Origin: Desulfocorpusculum sp964414345
Lineage (GTDB): Bacteria; Desulfobacterota; Desulfocorpusculales; Desulfocorpusculum
Direction of reading: 5' to 3'
NCBI GenBank assembly: GCA_964414345.1
Contig: CAYPWF010000009.1
Span: 10,338 to 74,337 of the forward strand
Length of the DNA stretch: 64,000 bases
Positions 1-8,074 of the stretch are shown here, piece by piece. The translations under genes were made by a program, and so were the position numbers. The notes beneath the pieces were generated by a model that saw nothing but the letters and a program-made list of their open reading frames with translations, was not told where the DNA came from and did no database searches. Within the stretch, counting starts at the first letter, position 1, and every line of letters begins with the position of its first letter.

Positions 1-2
1 TT

Positions 3-338
3 CTTACCATAGTCGGATATTCGGTCAACGACACCATAGTCATCTTCGACAGAGTCAGAGAGAACTTAAGAAAATACAGGAGAACCCCCCTGGCAGAGAT
101 AATCAACCGAAGCGTGAATGAGACCCTCAGCCGCACGATTCTGACAGCCGGGACTGTTTTTGTGACCGATTTAGCTTTGTTTCTCTTCGGAGGAGGAGTG
201 ATTCACGATTTTGCTTTCGCACTTCTGGTGGGGATAGTGGCGGGAACTTACTCCACCGTGTTCATAGCCAGTCCGGTGGCCCTTGCTTGGGAACAACGTT
301 TCGGAAGCAGGCGCGCCCCGGCAGGCAAGCTCGCGTAA
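3..338 (+). CDS. secF: SecF, protein-export membrane protein, C-terminal part (5' end outside window)
   Basis: The reading frame is open from the window edge to TAA at 336-338 and gives about 111 residues. They contain the family hallmark VGYSVNDTIVIFDRVREN followed by two hydrophobic segments (FVTDLALFLFGGG and FALLVGIVAGTYSTVFIASP), which are the last transmembrane helices of SecF. SecF works with SecD and SecYEG at the inner membrane and uses the proton gradient to help release exported proteins. Only the end of the gene is present, so secD is presumably just upstream, outside the window. The identification rests on a very conserved motif and is firm. Confidence 0.93.
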   Translation, partial: LTIVGYSVNDTIVIFDRVRENLRKYRRTPLAEIINRSVNETLSRTILTAGTVFVTDLALFLFGGGVIHDFAFALLVGIVAGTYSTVFIASPVALAWEQRFGSRRAPAGKLA

Positions 339-382
339 ACCTGAAGTGAGTTGGGAAAATTTCGAACCTAACATATAATATC

Positions 383-411
383 TTGACAGTTTTTTGAGTG
401 TGTGCTAATGC
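383..411 (+). promoter_or_regulatory. Predicted sigma70-type promoter for the receiver-domain gene
   Basis: TTGACA at 383-388 and TAATGC at 406-411 are separated by 17 bases. They lie 130 bases before the receiver gene at 540 and after the end of secF. The -35 box is perfect and the -10 box is weak. The gene start itself is preceded by an AAGGGGG ribosome site. Confidence 0.5.
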
Positions 412-539
412 AGGGAGCATGGATGGCCGGGGAGTCTCGGGACCACATCATGCTCTTGGGTGGACCTCGAGGCCAAGATCCCGAAAGACGGACCCAAGCT
501 CTCTTAGGAGTGCGGGTCCTCAACCTATAAGGGGGTGTT

Positions 540-2252
540 ATGGCTCGAAAAGTTCTGCTGGCCGACGACAGCATTGCCGTGCAGAGGGCCGTTGAGGCAA
601 CACTCGAGCCCAAGGACTTCGAGGTTCTCTCGGTCTCCAGGGGCGCTGAGGTCATTCTGGAGGCCAAGAAACTTCATCCTGATCTGATCCTGCTGGACGG
701 AGACCTCTCGGATCTGAATGGTTATGAGGTCTGCCGTATGGTGAAGGAAGACCCTGATCTCATGTCCGTCCCTGTTATTATTATGTCTTCCGGAGAGGAT
801 CCAGAGAGGGCCAGGGAGGCCGGGGCCGAAGCACAGCTGAGCAAGCCTTTCCAAGGAAATGATTTGCTTCAACAGGTTCTGGCTGTGGTGGACATGACCA
901 TGGAGTCCACCTTCAAGCTGGATACCTCTGAAATGGAGGTTCTGGAAACAGACGAGGAGGTTTCCCAAGAGGAGTTTGATCTTGGAGAACTTGAGCTGGA
1001 CGACTCCATTTTGGAACTCACCGAGGAGTTGGATGAGCCGGGAGCTACTTTGGCCGACACTTCAGAGGGGGCTTTGGAAGGCTTGGATGAGTTGGATTTG
1101 GAAAGCACTGCCCAGGAGCCTTCCTCGGCTCGTCGCACTATAAAGACCGAGGAGTTGGAGGAATTATCCTTTGAAGAAGAAATAGACGAGCTGGACCTGG
1201 GGGAGCTGGAGCTGGAAGGAGCCGAGGGTTTGGGCTCTATAGAAGAGGATGTGGGAGCAGGCTCAGCCAAAGAAGATCTTTTGGTCACTGACGAGGTGGA
1301 GTTGGGAGTGGATTTTGACGAAGAGTTTCCTCTGGAAAAAGGTGACCAAGCCTTAGATCAGACCCTTTTGGGGACTGAGGAGGAGGCCGCCGGCCTCATC
1401 TTGGACACCCAAGAGGGTCTCAAAGAGGAGACAGTTTCAGACAGCATCATTGATACTGATGAGCTTGAGGCCCTGGCCCTGGATGAGGAAGAGACGCTTC
1501 TGTCCACCAACGGAGATACTCTTGCACCCCAAGGCCTGGAGGAGACAACTATCGAGTTTAGTGAGACAGAGGAGCTTGTAGAGACGGGCCTGGAGGAAGT
1601 CGAGAAGGATATGAGAGTTTCCGGTATGATGGAGACTCTGGAGGAGGATGCGGGCCAATCCTTGGAGGAGACCTCTTTGGACTGGGAACAGACTGAGATA
1701 TCCCTGGAGTCGGCTGAGGAGAGTTCCATGGGAGGTGGAGGGGCCGTGGAGACTCATCCTTTGCCTGGAGAGGGTACAGAGGCGAGACCGCCCAGCCTGG
1801 AGACCTTTGAGGAGCCTAAGGAACTCCGGGAAGAGCCCCTGGAGCTGAAACCAGCTATGGTTCAAGAGCAGATTCAGCGGGCAGCTGCAGTGCTGGAGCC
1901 TTTGGAGGAGGTAGGATTGGATGAGGAACTGGCGGCCCTTTCTGCTGCAAAGGAAGACACAGGAGTTCAGCCTCTTGAGATATTGGAGCTGTCCTTGGCC
2001 CAGCTTCCTCCCCTTGCCCAAGGGCTTAGGCTGGAGCTGATGGAAGAAGATTTCGGACTGGTGGATCCTTTTTCAGAGGAAGGCATAAGAAGGGAGCTGG
2101 CTAGAAACCTTCAAGAGATGGTGGAAAGGATACTCTCCCAGATGGCCCCGCCAATAGTGGAAAGAGTGGCCCGCGCTGTGGCCTTGGAGCAAGCAGAAAG
2201 GATTGTTCTGGAGGAGATCGAGAAGATCAAACAGAGTTCCCAGAGGCCGTGA
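540..2252 (+). CDS. Response-regulator receiver protein with long acidic linker and PopZ-like helical C-terminus
   Basis: The 570-residue product has three parts. Residues 1-120 are a CheY-type receiver with the acidic pair D9/D10, phospho-acceptor D53, the S83/S84 switch position and K102. Residues about 125-500 are extremely rich in Glu, Leu and Asp and look disordered. The last 60 residues form a predicted amphipathic helical block (IRRELARNLQEMVERILSQM, then PPIVERVARAVALEQAERIV). There is no DNA-binding or enzymatic output domain. The plan of a disordered acidic middle plus a short helical tail with an IVERV-like motif resembles the polar scaffold PopZ (DUF2497); that similarity is judged by eye. 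An output through protein-protein contact or assembly is inferred. It starts at ATG after AAGGGGG and is followed by a terminator, so it is probably monocistronic. Confidence 0.75.
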   Translation: MARKVLLADDSIAVQRAVEATLEPKDFEVLSVSRGAEVILEAKKLHPDLILLDGDLSDLNGYEVCRMVKEDPDLMSVPVIIMSSGEDPERAREAGAEAQLSKPFQGNDLLQQVLAVVDMTMESTFKLDTSEMEVLETDEEVSQEEFDLGELELDDSILELTEELDEPGATLADTSEGALEGLDELDLESTAQEPSSARRTIKTEELEELSFEEEIDELDLGELELEGAEGLGSIEEDVGAGSAKEDLLVTDEVELGVDFDEEFPLEKGDQALDQTLLGTEEEAAGLILDTQEGLKEETVSDSIIDTDELEALALDEEETLLSTNGDTLAPQGLEETTIEFSETEELVETGLEEVEKDMRVSGMMETLEEDAGQSLEETSLDWEQTEISLESAEESSMGGGGAVETHPLPGEGTEARPPSLETFEEPKELREEPLELKPAMVQEQIQRAAAVLEPLEEVGLDEELAALSAAKEDTGVQPLEILELSLAQLPPLAQGLRLELMEEDFGLVDPFSEEGIRRELARNLQEMVERILSQMAPPIVERVARAVALEQAERIVLEEIEKIKQSSQRP

Positions 2253-2308
2253 GGGGGAAAAGAGCCCGCGTTCACCCATTGGGCCATAGGCTCTGAGAAG
2301 GGATTACC

Positions 2309-2341
2309 GGGGGATTGAGGTCAGATCCCCCTTTCGTTTTT
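2309..2341 (+). terminator. Intrinsic terminator after the receiver gene
   Basis: A perfect 7-bp stem (GGGGGAT / ATCCCCC) with a 9-base loop is followed directly by TTTCGTTTTT. It lies between the receiver gene and valS, on the plus strand. Confidence 0.8.
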
Positions 2342-2393
2342 CCTAAAGATGATGATCCTATAAGGACCTTAGGCAGGCTTCGGAGTAAGGAGA

Positions 2394-5051
2394 ATGGGCA
2401 CTGAACTTCCCAAGACATTCGATCCGCAAAAAATAGAGCAGAGGTGGTATACATATTGGGAACAGGAAGGACTTTTCAGGGCTGAGCCGGAAAAAGGCGG
2501 AATTGCCTATTCCATTGTGATTCCGCCTCCCAATGTCACCGGCTCCCTTCACATGGGGCATGCCCTCAACAATACACTTCAGGACATTTGTGTTCGCTAC
2601 AAGAGGATGGACGGCTTCAATGTATTGTGGATGCCGGGGACAGACCACGCAGGCATCGCCACCCAGAATGTGGTGGAAAAGCAGTTGGCCGCCGAAGGGC
2701 TCACCCGCCACGACATTGGTCGGGAAGAGTTTATAAAAAGAGTCTGGAAGTGGAAGGAGATTTATGGGGGCCAGATCATTCACCAGCTGAAACGCTTGGG
2801 GGCTTCCTGCGATTGGAGCAGGGAGCGCTTCACCATGGATGAAGGACTTTCGAGAGCTGTAAGGGAAGTTTTTGTAAGGCTTTATACGGACGGTCTCATT
2901 TACAAGGGTGACTACATAATCAACTGGTGTCCTCGTTGCTCCACAGCCCTTTCAGACTTGGAGGTGGAGCACCAGGAGCACGCCTCAAGCCTTTATTACG
3001 TGCGCTATCCTCTCAGGGAGGGTCCCGGATACATAGTTGTGGCCACCACCAGACCCGAGACCATGCTGGGGGATACAGCGGTGGCCGTGAATCCAGAAGA
3101 CGAGCGATATCAGAGCCTGGTGGGCAAAACCTGCATACTGCCCCTTGTGGGACGAGCCATTCCCGTGATTGCAGACTCATATGTGGAGCCGGCTTTCGGC
3201 ACAGGAGCCCTTAAGATCACACCGGCCCATGACCCAAATGATTTTGAAATAGGCCTGCGCCATGGGCTGGAAAAGGTCCGGGTCATAGACGAAGAAGGCC
3301 GAATGAACCGTAAAGCCGGGGCTTTCGCAGGAATGGACCGGGAGGAGTGCAGGAAGGCTGTGCTGGAAGCTTTGAGGCAGGAGGGTTTACTGGAAAAAGT
3401 AGAGCCTTACACCCATAAGGTTGGGCATTGTCAGAGATGCGCCACGGTGATTGAGCCAACCCTCTCCAAGCAATGGTTCGTAAAAGTGGAGCCCTTGGCC
3501 AAAGAAGCAATCCGGGCCGTTCGAGAAGGCAGGATTCGGATTATTCCGGGGAAATGGGAGAACGACTACTTCGCCTGGATGGAAAACATAAGGGATTGGT
3601 GCATATCCAGGCAAATTTGGTGGGGGCACAGAATCCCGGCCTGGTATTGCCGAAAGTGCGGGGATGTGACAGTGACCGGGCAAGATCCCAAGAGCTGTTC
3701 AAGTTGCGGCAGCCCCGATTTGGAACAAGAAAGCGACGTCCTGGACACATGGTTCAGTTCTGCCCTCTGGCCTTTTTCCACCCTTGGTTGGCCTGAGAAA
3801 ACCCCAGAGCTGCAGTTCTATTACCCAACCAGTCTCCTGGTGACTGGCTTCGATATCCTGACCTTCTGGGTGGCCAGGATGATAATGATGGGCCTTAAGT
3901 TCATGGGAGACGTACCTTTTAGAGATGTGTACATCCACGCCCTCGTCAGAGATATAGAAGGCCGCAAGATGAGCAAGTCCTTGGGCAATGTCATAGACCC
4001 TTTGGAGGTTATAGAGCAGTATGGAGCGGACGCTTTCAGATTTGCTCTGGCCGCCTTTGCAGCACAGGGTAGAGACATAAAGCTCTCCTTTGAAAGGGTG
4101 GAGGGTTATCGAAACTTTATGAATAAATTGTGGAATGCCGCCCGCTTTGTACTCATGAACCTGGATGAGCAACTTCCTCCAAGCTGGCCTATCCAAGGGG
4201 GAAAGCCTTCTTTGGTGGAGCGCTGGATTTTCAGCCGGCTTACAAGGACCATAATGGAGGTGAGGGAACACCTGGATTCCTATCGTTTCAATGATGCTGC
4301 TGGGGCCATCTACCAGTTTCTTTGGCATGAGTATTGCGATTGGTTCTTGGAATGGATAAAACCCTCTCTCTATCGCCCCACTGAGGCCTTTGAAAAACAG
4401 AGTGCCCAGGCCGCAATGCTGGAAGTGCTGGTTCAGGTGCTGCAGGTGCTTCACCCTTTTGCTCCTTTCATAACCGAGGAGATCTGGCATGCCATCCCAG
4501 GCATTGAAGGATCCATAATGAGCTGTAGGTTTCCCACACCTTCCAGGGAATTGCTGGATCCAGAGGCTGAAGCAGAGGTGCAGCTACTGCAGGCTGTAGT
4601 GGGCGGAATCAGAAACCTCAGGGCAGAGATGGGGATCCCTCCTGGGGCTAAGCTCAACGTGGTTTTGATCTCCCCGGCAGAATTGGAAAACACCTTGAAG
4701 GCTCACCAAGAGATGATCTGTACCTTTGGGAAGGTCAAAGATCTCCTGGTGGATGCGAGGGCCTCAAGGCCGCCCATGGCTGTTTATTCCATAGCCGAGG
4801 GCGTGGAGATACACCTGCTCCTGAAAGGAGTCCTGGACCTGGACAAGGAACAAGATAGGCTCAGCCGTGAAAAGGAGCAGATAGAAAAAGAACTGGAGGC
4901 TGTAAGGGCTAAGCTGGCCAACCACGGGTTCGTGAAAAAGGCCCCTTTGGAGGTGGTGGAGAGGGTTAGAAACAAGGCCATGGATCTGGAAAGCAAAAGC
5001 CGCAAGCTGGCCGAGGGAATACAGAGGCTCAAGGAAGTGGTGAGGGGTTAA
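2394..5051 (+). CDS. valS: Valine--tRNA ligase (ValRS)
   Basis: The 885-residue class Ia synthetase charges tRNA-Val with valine in the cytoplasm. Visible landmarks are PPPNVTGSLHMGHALNN with the HIGH-type HMGH at residues 53-56, an editing (CP1) domain with TTRPETMLGDTAVAVNP, a zinc-ribbon-like insert with two CxxC pairs followed by DVLDTWFSS, the KMSKS motif at residues 525-529, and the C-terminal coiled coil (from about DLDKEQDRLSREKEQIEKEL) typical of ValRS. Length is normal for bacteria. GGAG at 2382-2385 lies 8 bases before the ATG. It follows a terminator, so it probably has its own promoter. coaX follows 88 bases later on the same strand. Confidence 0.98.
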   Translation: MGTELPKTFDPQKIEQRWYTYWEQEGLFRAEPEKGGIAYSIVIPPPNVTGSLHMGHALNNTLQDICVRYKRMDGFNVLWMPGTDHAGIATQNVVEKQLAAEGLTRHDIGREEFIKRVWKWKEIYGGQIIHQLKRLGASCDWSRERFTMDEGLSRAVREVFVRLYTDGLIYKGDYIINWCPRCSTALSDLEVEHQEHASSLYYVRYPLREGPGYIVVATTRPETMLGDTAVAVNPEDERYQSLVGKTCILPLVGRAIPVIADSYVEPAFGTGALKITPAHDPNDFEIGLRHGLEKVRVIDEEGRMNRKAGAFAGMDREECRKAVLEALRQEGLLEKVEPYTHKVGHCQRCATVIEPTLSKQWFVKVEPLAKEAIRAVREGRIRIIPGKWENDYFAWMENIRDWCISRQIWWGHRIPAWYCRKCGDVTVTGQDPKSCSSCGSPDLEQESDVLDTWFSSALWPFSTLGWPEKTPELQFYYPTSLLVTGFDILTFWVARMIMMGLKFMGDVPFRDVYIHALVRDIEGRKMSKSLGNVIDPLEVIEQYGADAFRFALAAFAAQGRDIKLSFERVEGYRNFMNKLWNAARFVLMNLDEQLPPSWPIQGGKPSLVERWIFSRLTRTIMEVREHLDSYRFNDAAGAIYQFLWHEYCDWFLEWIKPSLYRPTEAFEKQSAQAAMLEVLVQVLQVLHPFAPFITEEIWHAIPGIEGSIMSCRFPTPSRELLDPEAEAEVQLLQAVVGGIRNLRAEMGIPPGAKLNVVLISPAELENTLKAHQEMICTFGKVKDLLVDARASRPPMAVYSIAEGVEIHLLLKGVLDLDKEQDRLSREKEQIEKELEAVRAKLANHGFVKKAPLEVVERVRNKAMDLESKSRKLAEGIQRLKEVVRG

Positions 5052-5138
5052 GCCGCATCATCCACCGCTACTGAATAAAGAGGGAAGGGGCTCAAACCCT
5101 TCCAGTCTCTTGGGAAATGCGGTTCAAGGAGGTCTGTG

Positions 5139-5906
5139 ATGTTACTGGTGGTGGACGTTGGAAATACCAACACCGTGTTCGGAGTTTATGAGCAGAAGAA
5201 GTTGCTCAGCCACTGGCGAATCAGGACCATCCAGGGACAGACCGCGGATGAGTTCGGCATGTTGGTGTGGAATCTGTTCCAATGGGCAGGACTGCCCATG
5301 AAGGATGTGCAGGCCGTGGTGGTTTCATGCGTTGTGCCACCGCTGCTAAGAGCCATCCATGAGCTGTGCCAACGCTATTTTGGTGTAACTCCACTTGTAG
5401 TGGGCCCTGGAATTAAGACCGGAATGCCTATCCTGTATGACAACCCCAAGGAGGTGGGGGCTGACCGCATAGTCAATGGTGTGGCTGCCTTCGAGAGATA
5501 CCGCCAAGGGGTTATAGTGGTGGATTTCGGCACAGCCACCACCTTTGACATGATCTCCCCCAGAGGGGAGTACCTGGGAGGAGCCATAGCCCCGGGCGTA
5601 GGTGTGGCCAGCGAAGCCCTGTTCCAGAGGACGGCCCAGCTGCCCAAGGTGGAGTTCGCTAAGCCAGTATCGGTGCTGGGTAAGAACACTGTGAGTTCCA
5701 TCCAGTCAGGATTGTTTTGGGGCTATGTGGGCCTGGTGGACGGCATAGTGGAGAGACTACGGAAGGAACACGGGGAAGGCACTACAAGGGTTGTGGCCAC
5801 AGGGGGCCTGGCCTCAGTCGTAGCCTCTGAATCAAGTACCATAGAGGAGGTCGACGAGTTCTTGCTGCTAGACGGCATGAGGATAATCTACGAAAGGAAT
5901 TCCTGA
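5139..5906 (+). CDS. coaX: Type III pantothenate kinase
   Basis: The 255-residue protein phosphorylates pantothenate with ATP, the first step of coenzyme A synthesis. It is the ASKHA-fold CoaX form, not CoaA. Family motifs are the N-terminal DVGNTNTVFGVY phosphate loop, GADRIVNG, VDFGTATTFD and the later GGAIAPGV. The ATG at 5139 is preferred over the GTG at 5136 because AAGGAGG (5126-5132) then lies six bases away. It is downstream of valS and may be cotranscribed. A copy of repeat family A fills the gap between its stop and the converging radical SAM gene. Length fits the family. Confidence 0.96.
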   Translation: MLLVVDVGNTNTVFGVYEQKKLLSHWRIRTIQGQTADEFGMLVWNLFQWAGLPMKDVQAVVVSCVVPPLLRAIHELCQRYFGVTPLVVGPGIKTGMPILYDNPKEVGADRIVNGVAAFERYRQGVIVVDFGTATTFDMISPRGEYLGGAIAPGVGVASEALFQRTAQLPKVEFAKPVSVLGKNTVSSIQSGLFWGYVGLVDGIVERLRKEHGEGTTRVVATGGLASVVASESSTIEEVDEFLLLDGMRIIYERNS

Positions 5907-5942
5907 GGCGGGCTTTGCCCAAAATCAAAGGCTTGCCCAAGA

Positions 5943-6124
5943 TTATTCACCAGTAGTGGATAGTGCGGGCTATCATAATGACATGCTTGGGCAAACCGTT
6001 CCATGCTCAAAAAAACCCTGATTCTTGGTTTCAGCTTTGCTCCTGGTTTGAGTCGAAATATGCCAAAGCTTGAGCAGGGGCTTGAGCCCATAAAGTCACA
6101 GGCTTTGGAGAATAATCCGGGCTA
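5943..6124 (+). repeat. Dispersed repeat family A, copy A1
   Basis: A copy of an intergenic element of about 190 bp found eight times in this window. It begins with a TATTCAC...GTGGATAGTGCGGGC hairpin, carries CCTGATTCTTGGTTTCAG in the middle and ends in TTGGAGAATAATCCGGGCTA. It lies between the converging coaX and radical SAM genes and fills nearly the whole gap. Confidence 0.82.
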
Positions 6125-6129
6125 GAGGA

Positions 6130-7260
6130 TCACGCCCATACGCCCGGGATCTGAAAACCACAGAATCCGCACCGAGCTTCCCGCAGGTTCTTACTCAGAA
6201 TCCCGAATCCCTTTCGGGAGATCACAACCTGGTTGCATGCTGGGCAGCGGGTGTTCTCATCTCTGTGCCCCGGCACGTTCCCTATGTAAACAAAGTTCAA
6301 TCCTTCCTCTTTCCCTATGGCTGCACATCTCTCCAAGGTGGCCACCGGCGTGGGAGGCAGATCCTGCATTTTGTAAGCCGGATGGAACCTAGTGAAATGC
6401 AAGGGCACATCCGGAGAGAGCTCTTCCCGGATCCACTTGACCATTTCCCTGATCTCGGCAGGCTTATCATTCTGTCCTGGCACTATCAAGACAACTATCT
6501 CAGTCCAGATCTTCCAGCGCTTGAGTCTAATGAGCGTCTCCTTGACCGGTTTCAGCTCCCCCCTGCAGATCTCTTTGTAGAACCTTTCGGTGAAAGCCTT
6601 AAGGTCCACCTTCACCGCCGCCACATGATCGCACAGTCGCCTCAGAGGTTCCTCATTTATGTAACCATTGGTTACCACTACTGATCGAACTCCTTCTTTT
6701 TGCCCCACAACAGCCGTATCAAACATGTATTCATAGAAGCTCACAGGCTCCGAGTAAGTATAGGCTATGCTTTGGCAAGAGGTTTCCTTGGCTCTTCTGA
6801 CCACCTCTTCCGGGGGTAGGAAGGCTGATCTGACCTGCTCTGGCCTGAATTGGGCGATCTGCCAGTTTTGACAGAACTGGCATTCTATGTTGCAACCCGC
6901 AGCAGCAATGGAGAAGGAGAAACTGCCCGGGAGGAAGTGAAAAAAAGGCTTTTTCTCTATGGGGTCTACATGAACCGCGCAGGCTCTGGAGTGCACCAGG
7001 GTATAGTAACGGCCTCCCCGATTTTCCTTGTTCCCGCAAAAACCCCTTTCCTGGTCAGCGATACGGCACTTTCGTGGACAAACCTGGCACTCCACCCTGT
7101 CCCCATCCAAGCTCTGGTAAAACATCACCTCCACCAATTCCTCTCCAGCTGAAGGCTGAAGAGCCCTGCAATTTTTTGGAAGCGCTGTGGAGGCTAGGGC
7201 ACAGGCCCCCGCCAACAAAACCCCCGCAAACTCCCTGCGGCAAAGCGAATTCTCCTGCAT
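6130..7260 (-). CDS. AmmeMemoRadiSam-type radical SAM protein with a Tat-like signal peptide
   Basis: This 376-residue protein belongs to the radical SAM branch of the AmmeMemoRadiSam group, close to pyruvate-formate-lyase activases. The iron-sulfur motif is AGCNIECQFCQNW with C123, C127 and C130. Two other cysteine pairs, CQVCPRKC near residue 58 and a C-terminal CPAC...CGFC pair, look like a zinc or extra cluster site. The first 30 residues are unusual: R8-R9-E-F followed by a hydrophobic stretch and Ala-rich end (CRREFAGVLLAGACALAS), which is a twin-arginine signal pattern. Export of a folded, cofactor-loaded protein is therefore predicted. The memo and AMMECR1 partners are not adjacent. 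The substrate is unknown. It is transcribed towards coaX from a 400-base upstream gap. Confidence 0.85.
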   Translation of the reverse strand: MQENSLCRREFAGVLLAGACALASTALPKNCRALQPSAGEELVEVMFYQSLDGDRVECQVCPRKCRIADQERGFCGNKENRGGRYYTLVHSRACAVHVDPIEKKPFFHFLPGSFSFSIAAAGCNIECQFCQNWQIAQFRPEQVRSAFLPPEEVVRRAKETSCQSIAYTYSEPVSFYEYMFDTAVVGQKEGVRSVVVTNGYINEEPLRRLCDHVAAVKVDLKAFTERFYKEICRGELKPVKETLIRLKRWKIWTEIVVLIVPGQNDKPAEIREMVKWIREELSPDVPLHFTRFHPAYKMQDLPPTPVATLERCAAIGKEEGLNFVYIGNVPGHRDENTRCPACNQVVISRKGFGILSKNLREARCGFCGFQIPGVWA

Positions 7261-7430
7261 GAGAGCCTCCTAGCCCAAACTCTCCCTTAAGACCGACGCT
7301 ATTGGGGAGCAAACCCCGAAGGCCCGGTTTATTTTGCCATTCCCGGATCCAATCTTGGGCCGGGCTGGGGATGTAAGATCAGAGTTTTCTTTGGCCATGA
7401 ATCACTTTGGCAATATGGAGAAGTTATCCT

Positions 7431-7457
7431 GCACTGTAAACCAGCTGTACATAGTGC
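7431..7457. promoter_or_regulatory. Imperfect 27-bp palindrome, possible operator
   Basis: The half sites GCACTGTAAAC and GTACATAGTGC face each other around a short centre, about 170 bases upstream of the Tat-signal radical SAM gene. The remaining 410-base gap (7261-7670) shows no convincing gene. A regulator site is a guess from symmetry alone. Confidence 0.25.
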
Positions 7458-7622
7458 AGACACAGCTTCCATAATAATAACATGGGAAGGCCTGCCACAG
7501 TTCCACTTGGTGGTCCGCTAAAAGGATCTGATGAGCCGATGGGCTTTTATTCCTGGTGAGCCCTGCTGTTTGGGAAACTCTGGGGCAGCTCGCACTGGCC
7601 CTCTTTAGGAATAACTCGGTTC

Positions 7623-7650
7623 AAGCACCCGGCTTTTTCCCCGGGTGCTT
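7623..7650 (-). terminator. Strong hairpin after the fmdB-like gene
   Basis: A perfect 10-bp stem (AAGCACCCGG / CCGGGTGCTT) with an 8-base loop lies 20 bases beyond the stop of the zinc-ribbon gene. There is no clear T run on either strand, so it may be a rho-independent terminator of weak type or only an mRNA end protector. Confidence 0.45.
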
Positions 7651-7670
7651 CAAGAAGAATGGCTCCTGAA

Positions 7671-7943
7671 TCAATTTTTCTTTTCAGATGCCGAGTCCTT
7701 GGAGGAATCCTTCTCGGACTTGGATGCCGAGGAGCCTTGGGAAGAACTCGAGGCAGAAGCTCCTTTACGGGCGTAATCCGTTGCGTACCAGCCTGTTCCT
7801 TTAAGCACAAAAGAAGTGTTTGAAATAAGGCGTTGGAGCACACCGCCGCAGGAAGGACATGACTCCAGGGGATTCTCGGTGATCTTCTGCATTACCTCCA
7901 AATCCTTTCCACAGTCCTGGCACCTATACTCGTAGATGGGCAT
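7671..7943 (-). CDS. FmdB-family zinc-ribbon protein
   Basis: The 90-residue protein starts MPIYEYRCQDCGKDLEV, the signature of the FmdB/CxxC_CxxC_SSSS zinc-ribbon family. The second pair is SCPSCGG near residue 34, so one zinc is probably held by four cysteines. The last 35 residues are a Ser/Lys/Glu-rich low-complexity tail, as is common in this family. Members were first linked to regulation of formamidase genes but most are uncharacterised; no specific role can be given. It stands alone, with a hairpin after its stop. Confidence 0.85.
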   Translation of the reverse strand: MPIYEYRCQDCGKDLEVMQKITENPLESCPSCGGVLQRLISNTSFVLKGTGWYATDYARKGASASSSSQGSSASKSEKDSSKDSASEKKN

Positions 7944-8074
7944 TACCTCACCCCCCTCTCTTTAACTTATCCCGGGATCCCTTATCCCGCTTTGATTCCA
8001 AACATCCGGGCCGGCTTGCTCTCCTTGCCCATGTGTTAAAAATATAATCTTTTTGGCCTCCAAGGCAACCCCTC

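Noticed and set aside
869..1288. Ser-rich frame opposite the acidic linker of the receiver protein
   Set aside because: GAG/GAA codons read in reverse give CTC/TTC and shifted Ser codons; no start signal or family features.
7547..7843. A 98-codon frame on the minus strand near fmdB
   Set aside because: It overlaps the real zinc-ribbon gene in another frame and crosses the hairpin after it.
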